DNA of 64,000 bases from Cellulomonas humilata (GTDB taxonomy: Bacteria > Actinomycetota > Actinomycetes > Actinomycetales > Cellulomonadaceae): positions 62,001 to 126,000 of the forward strand of contig NZ_JAUSVB010000003.1 in NCBI RefSeq assembly GCF_030814415.1, in the 5' to 3' direction. Shown piece after piece: positions 1 to 8,144 of this stretch. A program made the position numbers and the translations under genes. Each line of letters begins with the position of its first letter. The first letter of the stretch is position 1. The notes beneath the pieces were generated by a model. The model was not told the origin of the DNA. It did not search any database and saw only the letters and a list, made by a program, of their open reading frames with translations.

Positions 1-1
1 C

Positions 2-334
2 GACTTCCTCACCGGGGTGACACGTGACCGCGAGGTGGTCCCCAAGTCGGTCCGCGCCGCACTCTCCGCCTCGGCGCTGATGTTCGTCGGGTTCCGCATC
101 GACGAGTGGGACTTCCGTGTCCTGTTCAGCGGTCTGATGAAGACCGAGGGGGCCAACCTCCGCAAGGGGTTCAGTCACGTCGCTGTGCAGATCGACCCGG
201 AGGAGGGCAGCACGATCGACGCGGCACGCGCGAGGGCCTACCTGGAGCGGTACATGCTCAAGACCGACATCAGCCTGTACTGGGGGAGCTCGGACGCGTT
301 CCTCAAGGAGCTGCACGGGTGGGTCGCGCGATGA
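2..334 (+). CDS. SIR2-like domain protein, C-terminal part (5' end outside window)
   Basis: The reading frame is already open at base 2 and stops at 332-334, so only about 110 C-terminal residues are visible. They resemble the end of the prokaryotic SIR2-like fold of defence proteins: a short D-F-L-T-G segment at the edge, then the strand-turn MFVGFRIDEWDFRVL that typically closes these domains (G-Y/F-x-x-x-D-W-D-F-R). Proteins of this class usually consume NAD+ or bind nucleotides as effectors. The catalytic Asn/His region would lie upstream of the window, so activity cannot be judged. The stop overlaps the start of the nSTAND1-WD40 gene by 4 bases (ATGA at 331-334), indicating translational coupling and a joint function. 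It could also be a DUF4020- or SIR2_2-type protein; the family call rests on the C-terminal motif only. Confidence 0.7.
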   Translation, partial: DFLTGVTRDREVVPKSVRAALSASALMFVGFRIDEWDFRVLFSGLMKTEGANLRKGFSHVAVQIDPEEGSTIDAARARAYLERYMLKTDISLYWGSSDAFLKELHGWVAR

Positions 335-3300
335 CCACCGACACCGTGGGCCTGCGGACCGACAACCCCTACGTGGGGCCGCGGTCGTTCCGCAGGGGCG
401 ACCCCCTGTACGGCCGCACCGCCGAGTGCAACGACCTGCGCGACCTCGTCGTCTCCGAGCGGATCGTCCTGGTGTACTCGCCGTCCGGCGCCGGCAAGTC
501 GTCGCTGCTGAACGCTGCGCTCTTCACCGCGCTGGAGGAGGTGCGGCTCGAGGTGCTGCCCGTGGTCAAGGTCGGCCACGTGCCCCCGCTGGACCTCGGC
601 GGCGTGCCGGTGCGCAACCGGTACGTGCTGAGCGCGCTGCTCTCGCTGGAGGAGGGAGTGCCACCCGACCACCAGCTGCCCGCGGAGCTGCTCGCCACCA
701 TGACGCTGGACGAGTACCTCCGGGCGCGACCGGACATGGACGGTGTGCCGGGCAACGAGGTGCTGGTCTTCGACCAGTTCGAGGACATCCTGACCGCGGA
801 CCCGACGGACGAGGCCGGTCGCCGGGAGTTCTTCGTCGAGCTCGGAGCGGCACTGCGGGACCGGACGCGATGGGCAGTGTTCGCGATGCGCGAGGACTTC
901 CTCGCCGCGCTCGACCCCTACGTGCGGCACATCCCGACGCGCCTGGCCACGCGGTACCGGCTGGACCTGCTGACGGCCGAGCAGGCGCTCGAGGCCGTCA
1001 TCGAACCGGCACGGCACGCGGGCGTGACCTTCGAGCGGGATGCGGCGCAGCAGCTCGTCGACGACCTGCGCCGGGTACGGGCCCAGCGGCCGGACGGTCC
1101 TGCGGATGTGCTCGGCCAGTACGTCGAGCCGGTCCAGCTGCAGGTCGCCTGCACCAGCCTCTGGTCCCGTCTGCAGCCGGGGGCGACGCGCATCGACGAG
1201 ACGGACGGCATCGCCCAGGGCGGTGTGGAGCACGCCCTTTCGGTGTACTACGACATGCACGTCGAATGGGCCGCCTGGTCGGTGGGTGTGCCCAGCGGGC
1301 TGGTCCGTGACTGGTTCGAGGAGCGGCTCATCACGCCGCAGGGTCTGCGCGGGCAGGACTTCGCCGGCCCGCTGCGTTCGGGACCCGCTGACGCCGCTCT
1401 GCTGACCCGGCTCATCGACGCGCACCTCGTCCGCGCCGAGCACCGCCGCCAGGCGACCTGGTACGAGCTGACGCACGACCGGTTCGTCGCACCGATCCGT
1501 GGCAGCAACGCCGCGTGGCGCCATGCCCACACGACCCCCTTCGAGCGAGGGGCGCAGCAGTGGGCTGCCGAGAGCCAGCCGGAGCACCTGCTGTTCACCG
1601 GGCCGGCGCTCGCGCAGGCCGAGGCGTACCTGGCCGGACGCCGTGTGCCGCTCGCTCCTCGGGAGGCCGAGTTCCTGACGGCGTCCCGCGCGCTGGACGC
1701 ACGGCGGCGGCGCGAGCGGCGGACGACGAGGGTGCTCGCGGCTCTCGTCGTCGCCCTGGCGATCGTCGGGGTGATGGCCGGCGCCGCCTTCGTCAACCAG
1801 GTGTCGGCGCAGCAGGAGAGCGCACGGCATCGGCTCCTGCTCGCTGCGTCCAACGCGCTGCAGTGGAACCAGGAGGCGGGGGTGGGCCTCACGGCGGAAG
1901 TCGCCGGCGAGCTCGACGTGGGCGACATCGACGACGTGGCGCGCGACGTCCTCTATCGCTCCGCCAGCGCGTCCGGCGTGACCGCCGTGATGGGCGAGCA
2001 GGAAGATGTCGTCCTGTCGTTCGACGTCGCCGAGGACGGTCGCATGATCGTGGTGGCCACGCTCGACGGGGTGACGCTGTGGACCCGCGATCCCGACGGG
2101 GCCGGCACAGTGACCCCGGACATGGCGCTCGAGCTGCCGGAGGAGACCTTCGTCCTGGGGGGCCTCGACCTGAGCCGGGACCAGAGCACGGCAGCGGCCG
2201 CGCTGGACGACAGGTCGGTCGTCGTCTGGGACGTCGCGACCGGGGCGTCCGAGGTGTGGCCGGCCGGCGACGAGGACGTCTTCCGGCTCGCGCTCGCGCC
2301 GGACGGGAGCGCGGTGGCCACCACCGACGTCACCGGCGTGCTGAGGCTGCACGACCGTCACGGCGTCGAGCTGCCGCTGGAGCCGACCACGACCGGGATC
2401 TGGTACGCGGACTTCAGCCCCGACGGCACTCTCCTCGCGGGGGCCGGCGACCTGGTGACGTCCCTCTGGGACCTGCCGACCGGCGCGGCGGCGGGGACGA
2501 TCCCCCACGGCTCGGGCGGCGCCGTCTCCTTCGGCCCGGACAGCAGGTCGGTCGCGACCATCAGCTACGACGGGACCATGACCGTCTGGAACCTCGACAC
2601 TCTTGCGCAGACCTCGCAGTCCGTACCACCTGAGTCCGTGGTCGGGGGCGCGACGTATCCCAGCGTCGATCTGACGCGTCGCGTCGACGTCCTCGCGGAC
2701 GGGCGGGTGTCGGTGTCGGACGCGACGACGGGCGAGATCATCGCCGTCGCGAACGTCCCGGGGGCCGCTGTGCTGGCCGCCGTCGTCGACCCGGCCGACG
2801 AGGGACAGATCATCGTGCTGCCGGACCAGGGTGCGGCCTCGATCTGGCGAACGGAGCTGACTGCCGCGCCGGCGGCCGTCGCGATCGACGCAGGCGTGAC
2901 GTACACCGTCTGGGCCGACGGGCGCGTGCGCACCACGCCCGGAAGCGTTCCGACGGCGCCCGAACCGTCGACCGACGCGGCGCCACGCGCGGAGCGGCCG
3001 GTGCCCCCGTCGGCGTCGGTCGACCCCTCGGCGCCCCCGTTGGCGTCAGCCCTCGACCGCGCGGCACCTCCGTTGGCGGCAGCCGTCGACCGCTCGGCGT
3101 TCCTCCCCAAGATCTCTTCGGCGGTGCCGGATGCGGGAGCGCCCGCGGCCGAGCGCGACCAGGTCGTCGCCTTCGACGCGGACACGGCCAGCCACCGGGG
3201 CGTCACGGTCGCTCGGTCCGGTCGCGCCACGGCCATGGACCTCGACGTCGGTGGCGACGCCGTCCTGGTCGACAGCGGTGCCGAGCGGTTCCGCAGCGCG

Positions 3301-3987
3301 AGCATCGGCGGGCCGGTCGTCGCGACCATCGACGACGCCGGGCAGGTCGAGCTGTGGGACGCCCTCGACGGCACGTCGGTCCGACTGCTCGAGCTCAGCG
3401 ACGGGTACGAACCGGAGTTCGTCGAGCTGTCGGCTGACGGTGCACGCGCGCTGGTCGCGCTGACCGCGGACGCCGTGTGGCGAGGTGCGCCGGTGGCGTT
3501 GCTGGTGGACGTCGAGGAGGGGACGTCCCTCGAGCTCGCCCTCGCTGAGGGTCGCTCGTGGCGCGAGGTCATCACTGCTGCAGCATTCAGTGCCGACACC
3601 GACACTGTGGTCCTCGGCACCAGCCTGGGCGCCGTCATTGCCTTCGACGCCGCCTCGGGGGATCAGGTGTGGGAGGAGGGTCCGCACCAGCGGAAGGTCA
3701 GCACCCTGACCTTCGCCGCCGACCGCATCGTGACGACGAGCGCCGACGGTCGCGTCTGGGTGGCCGAGGGCGACACGGGGACCGAGGTGCGTTCCGTGCC
3801 GGTCGAGGCCCACCTCGTGGGCGCGAGCCTCACCCCGGACGGCGGGGCGGTGATCGCGGTCACGGCCGGCGGCTCGGAGATCGAGCTCCCGCTCGACGAC
3901 GCCGAGCTGCTGCGCGTCGTCGAGGACAAGGTCACGCGCGAGCTCACCGCCAAGGAGTGCGCCCAGTTCTCCCACGACGTCTGCTGA
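331..3987 (+). CDS. nSTAND1 NTPase with membrane anchor and WD40 beta-propeller
   Basis: Protein of 1218 aa. ATG 331 was chosen because it overlaps the SIR2 stop and opens with the N-P-Y-x-G-x-R-S/P-F lead-in usual for nSTAND1 proteins. Residues 40-290 are a STAND-type P-loop NTPase: Walker A SPSGAGKSS at 50-58, Walker B VLVFDQFED at 144-152, sensor-like FAMREDF at 184-190, and the nSTAND1 signature VEPVQLQVACTSLW around 265-278. A helical region follows, then one hydrophobic segment at about 468-489. Residues 540 to the end form a WD40-like propeller, interrupted near 890-922 by a Pro/Ala-rich tandem repeat. Inference: the propeller senses a trigger on one side of the anchor and the NTPase oligomerises to activate partner effectors, here the SIR2 protein upstream and possibly the caspase-like protease downstream. 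Whether the propeller is extracytoplasmic is not resolved. STAND/WD40 proteins also serve developmental signalling in actinomycetes. Confidence 0.85.
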   Translation: MTTDTVGLRTDNPYVGPRSFRRGDPLYGRTAECNDLRDLVVSERIVLVYSPSGAGKSSLLNAALFTALEEVRLEVLPVVKVGHVPPLDLGGVPVRNRYVLSALLSLEEGVPPDHQLPAELLATMTLDEYLRARPDMDGVPGNEVLVFDQFEDILTADPTDEAGRREFFVELGAALRDRTRWAVFAMREDFLAALDPYVRHIPTRLATRYRLDLLTAEQALEAVIEPARHAGVTFERDAAQQLVDDLRRVRAQRPDGPADVLGQYVEPVQLQVACTSLWSRLQPGATRIDETDGIAQGGVEHALSVYYDMHVEWAAWSVGVPSGLVRDWFEERLITPQGLRGQDFAGPLRSGPADAALLTRLIDAHLVRAEHRRQATWYELTHDRFVAPIRGSNAAWRHAHTTPFERGAQQWAAESQPEHLLFTGPALAQAEAYLAGRRVPLAPREAEFLTASRALDARRRRERRTTRVLAALVVALAIVGVMAGAAFVNQVSAQQESARHRLLLAASNALQWNQEAGVGLTAEVAGELDVGDIDDVARDVLYRSASASGVTAVMGEQEDVVLSFDVAEDGRMIVVATLDGVTLWTRDPDGAGTVTPDMALELPEETFVLGGLDLSRDQSTAAAALDDRSVVVWDVATGASEVWPAGDEDVFRLALAPDGSAVATTDVTGVLRLHDRHGVELPLEPTTTGIWYADFSPDGTLLAGAGDLVTSLWDLPTGAAAGTIPHGSGGAVSFGPDSRSVATISYDGTMTVWNLDTLAQTSQSVPPESVVGGATYPSVDLTRRVDVLADGRVSVSDATTGEIIAVANVPGAAVLAAVVDPADEGQIIVLPDQGAASIWRTELTAAPAAVAIDAGVTYTVWADGRVRTTPGSVPTAPEPSTDAAPRAERPVPPSASVDPSAPPLASALDRAAPPLAAAVDRSAFLPKISSAVPDAGAPAAERDQVVAFDADTASHRGVTVARSGRATAMDLDVGGDAVLVDSGAERFRSASIGGPVVATIDDAGQVELWDALDGTSVRLLELSDGYEPEFVELSADGARALVALTADAVWRGAPVALLVDVEEGTSLELALAEGRSWREVITAAAFSADTDTVVLGTSLGAVIAFDAASGDQVWEEGPHQRKVSTLTFAADRIVTTSADGRVWVAEGDTGTEVRSVPVEAHLVGASLTPDGGAVIAVTAGGSEIELPLDDAELLRVVEDKVTRELTAKECAQFSHDVC
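2998..3096 (+). repeat. Three 33-bp tandem repeats inside the WD40 gene
   Basis: Three in-frame 33-base units (2998-3030, 3031-3063, 3064-3096) encode PVPPSASVDPS, APPLASALDRA and APPLAAAVDRS. They form a Pro/Ala-rich insertion between propeller segments and look like a linker that expanded by slippage or unequal exchange. Confidence 0.8.
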
Positions 3988-4003
3988 CGGCCGGCGCCAC
4001 TGT

Positions 4004-5434
4004 TCAGGTCCCGGGGCCGAGGCCTGCGGAGCCCGCGGGGGCGACCCGGACTGCCGGGTCGCCGAGGACGACGTAGCCCCGCGAGTCGTGCAGGGCGGTC
4101 CACAGGCCGACGAGCTCCGTCGCGTCGACCGCCGTGCCGTACGTGCGCTCGGTCTGGAGCCGGTCCGTCACCTCCGTGGCCAGCTCGGCGTACCGGGCTG
4201 TCATGGCTTCCATCGCGAAGCCGAGCCGCTCACCGTTCATGAGCGCGAGGAGCGTGCTGCGGAACGGCGTGATCTGCGTCGCCATCCGCTTCCACAGGAA
4301 CGAGCAGCTCCAGGCCCGGTCGACGTGCCCGACGAAGGCGAGGGCACCTCCGGCAGGCTGGCTCAGCATCCGCTGAGGCAGCCGGGACGTGAACGCCCGG
4401 TCGGCGAGCTCGACCAGCGAACCCGTGCCGCCCGGGTAGTCCGACCGGCGTGGGGTGCCCGCCCCGAAGCACGCGAACGTGAACACGACCCGGGGACGCA
4501 CGGCGGCATCCCCGAGGTCGTCCGCCGCCACGTAGTGCTCCGCGTCGACGGGACCCGACGCCGCGAGCGGCCCCGGCCAGTCCTGGCAGAGCAGGGCGCC
4601 GACGACCTCCGGTGGCGTGCCTGGCGCCGCGGACAGGCCGTGCCCCGCCGTGAACAGCACGTCGGGGCCGTCCGGGCCGACGAGCAGGTCGAGGAGGCGC
4701 GACTTGGTCGCGCCCGCGCCGACGTCCGACGACGTGTCCCACACGCCGGTGTGCGCACCGAGCTGGTTGCCGAGCGGCTCGACCAGCCGGGACGAGCTCA
4801 GCGCCGTGGGGGTGTCGTCCGGATGGCGCGTGGCGAACAGCTGCAGGCTTCGTCGCGCGGAGGTCTCTGCGCGGCGCGCGGCGTCGTCGCGCTCGGCCGC
4901 GACCACGGACGCGGCGTAGGCCGCGTAGGCCGTCGGGTCCGGCAGGTCCAGCCGCCCGACCGCGTACGAGACGCCGAGCTGGTACTGGAACTCGAACGGG
5001 ATCTGCTCGGGGCCGCCGACCAGGAGCAGGTAGTAGGGCACCACGTGCGGATCGACCACCGACGGCCCCGTCCCGTGGCGCGCGAGGAAGTCGTTCTTCG
5101 ACTCGCCGGCGCGCACGGCCAGCACCTGGAAGACCTCGCCCGCCTCGTCCTTCCGGAGCTGCAGCAGCGGTGCGAGCGCGTCCATGATCTCCATCGAGAT
5201 GGTCTCGGCGACCACCATCCCCCAGCCCGCCGAGGCCAGGTCGTCCGCGCGATAGCCGTAGGCCAACCCGAAGTGGGCCTCGGAGGCGCGGTGGCGGCGG
5301 CGCAGGTCGCGGGCGTCCGGGGGCGCCGCACCGTTGTCCCGGAGCGCGGCCGCGAGGGCGCTCAGGGACACGGGCGACGTGGCGTACGTGCCCGTCGAGA
5401 CGTCGATGCCGTTGAGCTCGAGCAGCTCCGTCAT
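4004..5434 (-). CDS. Caspase/CHAT-like cysteine protease (C25/clan CD type)
   Basis: Protein of 476 aa on the minus strand, convergent with the WD40 gene (16 bases between stops). Two clan-CD hallmarks are visible in the right order and context: hydrophobic strand plus His-Gly (DVLFTAGHGLS, His265) and hydrophobic strand plus catalytic Cys (VVFTFACFGAG, Cys322). Upstream, YYLLLVGGPEQIPFEFQY (134-151) matches the strand-GDP-x-x-I-P pattern of gingipain/CHAT-like folds, and FVGHVDRAWS (about 355) resembles the post-Cys His-containing loop of C25 peptidases. No signal peptide is seen, so it is probably cytoplasmic. The family is known for executioner proteases in bacterial conflict systems, often paired with STAND NTPases; its assignment to the neighbouring SIR2/STAND pair is inference from position. 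The N-terminal 120 residues match nothing I recognise and may hold the adaptor or autoinhibitory region. Confidence 0.75.
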   Translation of the reverse strand: MTELLELNGIDVSTGTYATSPVSLSALAAALRDNGAAPPDARDLRRRHRASEAHFGLAYGYRADDLASAGWGMVVAETISMEIMDALAPLLQLRKDEAGEVFQVLAVRAGESKNDFLARHGTGPSVVDPHVVPYYLLLVGGPEQIPFEFQYQLGVSYAVGRLDLPDPTAYAAYAASVVAAERDDAARRAETSARRSLQLFATRHPDDTPTALSSSRLVEPLGNQLGAHTGVWDTSSDVGAGATKSRLLDLLVGPDGPDVLFTAGHGLSAAPGTPPEVVGALLCQDWPGPLAASGPVDAEHYVAADDLGDAAVRPRVVFTFACFGAGTPRRSDYPGGTGSLVELADRAFTSRLPQRMLSQPAGGALAFVGHVDRAWSCSFLWKRMATQITPFRSTLLALMNGERLGFAMEAMTARYAELATEVTDRLQTERTYGTAVDATELVGLWTALHDSRGYVVLGDPAVRVAPAGSAGLGPGT

Positions 5435-5546
5435 GGCAGCACCCCCGGACCGAGGCTAGGCCCCGAGGTTCGCGTTGACCAGGGCCGACGCCCGCAACCC
5501 GTCGCTCCGATATCGTTATCGAACTCACCGGCGAGATGGAGATGAG

Positions 5547-6443
5547 ATGTCCCCCGATCAGCTCACGTTCGACAACCCCGTCGAGCGGCACTCGCACATC
5601 AAGCCGCACGCCTCCTGGCAGCCGCTGCCGGGCCTGGACGCGGAGCTCGACCCGAAGGCCGACCACGGCGAGACCAGCTATCGGGGGACCGGTCGCCTGC
5701 CCGGCCGCAAGGCCCTCATCACCGGCGGTGACTCCGGGATCGGCGCGGCGGTGGCCATCGCGTTCGCGCGCGAGGGTGCGGACGTGGCGCTCAGCTACCT
5801 GCCCGAGGAGCAGGTCGACGCGGAGGCCGTCGCGGAGCACGTGCGCGCGGCGGGCCGCACGGTGGTCCTCCTGCCCGGTGACATCCGGGACCGCGAGTTC
5901 TGCCGGTCCCTGGTCGCCGACGCGGTGGAGGGCCTCGGCGGGCTCGACATCCTGGTGAACAACGCGGCGCACCAGGTGTACCACCAGAGCTTCGACGAGC
6001 TGGACGAGGCCGACCTGGACCGCACGATCCAGACGAACCTGTACGCGATGTTCTGGATCACGCGCGACGCTCTGCCGCACCTGGGCCCGGGCTCGACGAT
6101 CATCAACAGCACGTCGGTCCAGGGGTACAACCCGTCGCCGATGATCATCAACTACGCGTCGACGAAGTTCGGGATCATCGGCTTCACCAAGGCGCTCGCC
6201 GCGGATCTCGCGCCCCGCGGCATCCGCGTGAACGCCGTCGCACCGGGTCCGGTGTGGACGCCGCTGCAGGTGTCCGACGGGCAGCCGACGGAGAAGCTCA
6301 ACGGGTTCGGAGAGTCGTCCTGGCTCGGCCGGACGAGCCAGCCGGTCGAGCAGGCACCGGCCTACGTGTTCCTCGCCTCGCCGGAGTCGAGCTTCGTCGT
6401 GGGCGAGGTCATCAACGTCAACGGCGGGGCGAACGTGCCCTGA
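5547..6443 (+). CDS. SDR-family oxidoreductase (YdaD/Gsp39-like)
   Basis: Short-chain dehydrogenase of 298 aa. The start at 5547 follows a GGAGATGAG ribosome site; the frame is open further upstream but without family similarity. After a roughly 50-residue N-terminal extension (F-D-N-P-V-E...H-x-K-P-H), the Rossmann motif TGGDSGIG is followed by NNAA, the Ser of INSTS and the YASTK active site (Y-x-x-x-K). The extension plus TGGDSGIG is typical of the general-stress Gsp39/YdaD/YhxC group, which is NAD(P)-dependent with substrates poorly defined. It stands alone, divergent from the protease gene and convergent with the phospholipase D gene (4 bases between stops). A stress role is inferred from family only. 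Confidence 0.85.
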   Translation: MSPDQLTFDNPVERHSHIKPHASWQPLPGLDAELDPKADHGETSYRGTGRLPGRKALITGGDSGIGAAVAIAFAREGADVALSYLPEEQVDAEAVAEHVRAAGRTVVLLPGDIRDREFCRSLVADAVEGLGGLDILVNNAAHQVYHQSFDELDEADLDRTIQTNLYAMFWITRDALPHLGPGSTIINSTSVQGYNPSPMIINYASTKFGIIGFTKALAADLAPRGIRVNAVAPGPVWTPLQVSDGQPTEKLNGFGESSWLGRTSQPVEQAPAYVFLASPESSFVVGEVINVNGGANVP

Positions 6444-6447
6444 CACC

Positions 6448-8112
6448 TCAGTGCTGACTGCGCGCCTTCATCCACGCCGGCCGCCCGTCGGGGTCCACGA
6501 CCGTGCGGTACGCCGGGGTCGCGAGCAGCCGCTGCCAGAGCGGGATCCGCACGACCGCGTGGGTCCGCAGCCGGCCCGGCGGGCGTGGGCCCGAGCGCCC
6601 GCCGTCGTGCCACGCGTCGAGGGCGGCCGCGCTCGAACGGAGGGCCTCGACGGCGTCGGCGGGATCGATCAGCCCGGCGTCGTCGTCGCGATCGAGGTGC
6701 TCGCGCCACAGCTCGAGCCGGAGCTCGCGCGCGAAGGCACGTGCTCCGTCGCCCAGGCCCGCCGGGTCCCGCGGTTCGCGCCCGTCCAGTCGCCGGTCGA
6801 GGACCGCTGCGGTGAGCTCGGAGTCGTGCGTCCAGGACCGGCGGTTGAAGTTGTCGCTGCCCACCGTGGCCCACACGTCGTCGATCACGCAGACCTTCGC
6901 GTGCACGTAGACGGGGACGCCGTCGTGGTTCTCGACGTCGAGCACCGTCACGCGGTCGCCCCCCGCGGCGCGCACGATCTGCAGGGCCTGCGCGTGGCCG
7001 AGCCGCACGGGCGGCAGGCTCAGCCGGTCGTCCTGGTCCGGATGGCGGGGGACGACGGCGACGAGGTGGAGCCCGGGCTCGCGGCGCAGCGCGGCGGCGA
7101 AGACCCGCGCGACGTCGGCCGACCACAGGTACTGGTCCTCGATGTACACGAGGCGCCGGGCTCGCCGCAGCGCCTTGGCGTACCCGCGGGCGGCGCTGCG
7201 TTCGCCGTCCGGCGCGAACGGGTACCCGGGACGGCGCTGCGGGTAGGTGCGCAGGAGCTGGACCGCGCAGGTGCCGGCCAGGGGTGGATCGGGCGCCGGC
7301 GGGGGGAGCGGGCCGGGCTCCCGGTCCTCCCGGTGCAGCACGTCCGGCACCGCCTGCCACGGCAGCCGCGAGAGCGCGGCGGGGTCCTCCCACCGCTCCC
7401 GGAACACGTCCTCGACGTCGCGGACCGCCGGGCCGCGGATCTCGACGTGGACGTCGTGCCACGCGGGCCGCGGCCCGTACTGGTGGGCGAACGGGACGGC
7501 CTGGGGGTCGCCGCGGTGCCCCGCGTCGTCCCGCCGACCGTGCGCCAGGTCGATCCCACCGAGCAGGGCGACGTCGTCAGCGGGCCGCGACGGGTGGCGG
7601 ATGACCACGAACTTCTGGTGGTGGCTGCCGACGGCGCGGACGCGCTGGTCGAGGAGCACCTCGCCGCCCGCGTCGTTGACCCGCTCGGCGAGGCTGCGGT
7701 TCTCCTCGTTCGAGAACCGCAACCGGTCCAGGTGCGACCGCCACATCAGACCCTTGACGAGTGCGCCGCGCAGCACGGCGGCCGAGAGCGCCTCGGTGAC
7801 GGTCGCACCACCGTCGGTGAGCCGCTGGTCGGGGTCGCCGCGCCAGTCGCTGAACAGCACCAGGTCGCCCCGGCCCACCTGCGCGAGCGCCTCGGCGAGG
7901 GCGGCGAAGTACGTGGAGCCGTGCACGAGCGGGCGCACCGCGTTGCCCTCGGTCCAGGGTCGGAGGCGCGTCGCGTCGTTGCCGCGCTGCTCCGCGGTGA
8001 GGAACCAGCCGAGCTCCGTCCGCCCGCCTGCGATCGCCGGCAGGCGGACGCCGGACCGGGGTGCGCGACGCCGGAGCGACGTGACGCGGAGCGCGGGGAG
8101 CGCGTGGTGCAC
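6448..8112 (-). CDS. Phospholipase D family protein with two HKD motifs
   Basis: About 554 aa from GTG 8112; GTG 8130 is an alternative, and no strong ribosome site separates them. Two HxK(x)4D phosphodiesterase motifs are present: SHHQKFVVI near 163-171 and VHAKVCVIDD near 403-412, the second followed by GSDNFNRRSW. This is the bilobed arrangement of PLD, cardiolipin synthase and related phosphatidyltransferases. No signal peptide or membrane segment is evident, and the enzyme would hydrolyse or transfer phosphodiester-linked head groups, probably of phospholipids. It is the last gene of a minus-strand run fabI, flavoprotein, PLD (32 bases after the flavoprotein stop), suggesting a lipid-related operon. 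Because the same frame stays open through the flavoprotein region to 10095 it can look like a fusion; codon logic and a separate stop at 8145 for the flavoprotein argue against that. Confidence 0.82.
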   Translation of the reverse strand: MHHALPALRVTSLRRRAPRSGVRLPAIAGGRTELGWFLTAEQRGNDATRLRPWTEGNAVRPLVHGSTYFAALAEALAQVGRGDLVLFSDWRGDPDQRLTDGGATVTEALSAAVLRGALVKGLMWRSHLDRLRFSNEENRSLAERVNDAGGEVLLDQRVRAVGSHHQKFVVIRHPSRPADDVALLGGIDLAHGRRDDAGHRGDPQAVPFAHQYGPRPAWHDVHVEIRGPAVRDVEDVFRERWEDPAALSRLPWQAVPDVLHREDREPGPLPPPAPDPPLAGTCAVQLLRTYPQRRPGYPFAPDGERSAARGYAKALRRARRLVYIEDQYLWSADVARVFAAALRREPGLHLVAVVPRHPDQDDRLSLPPVRLGHAQALQIVRAAGGDRVTVLDVENHDGVPVYVHAKVCVIDDVWATVGSDNFNRRSWTHDSELTAAVLDRRLDGREPRDPAGLGDGARAFARELRLELWREHLDRDDDAGLIDPADAVEALRSSAAALDAWHDGGRSGPRPPGRLRTHAVVRIPLWQRLLATPAYRTVVDPDGRPAWMKARSQH

Positions 8113-8144
8113 GGGATCACACTCACACACGTGGATGGACGCGG

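Noticed and set aside
238..2508. Long antisense open frame opposite the nSTAND1-WD40 gene
   Set aside because: High-GC shadow: His/Arg/Gly/Val-rich translation without domain features, opposite a clear P-loop/propeller gene.
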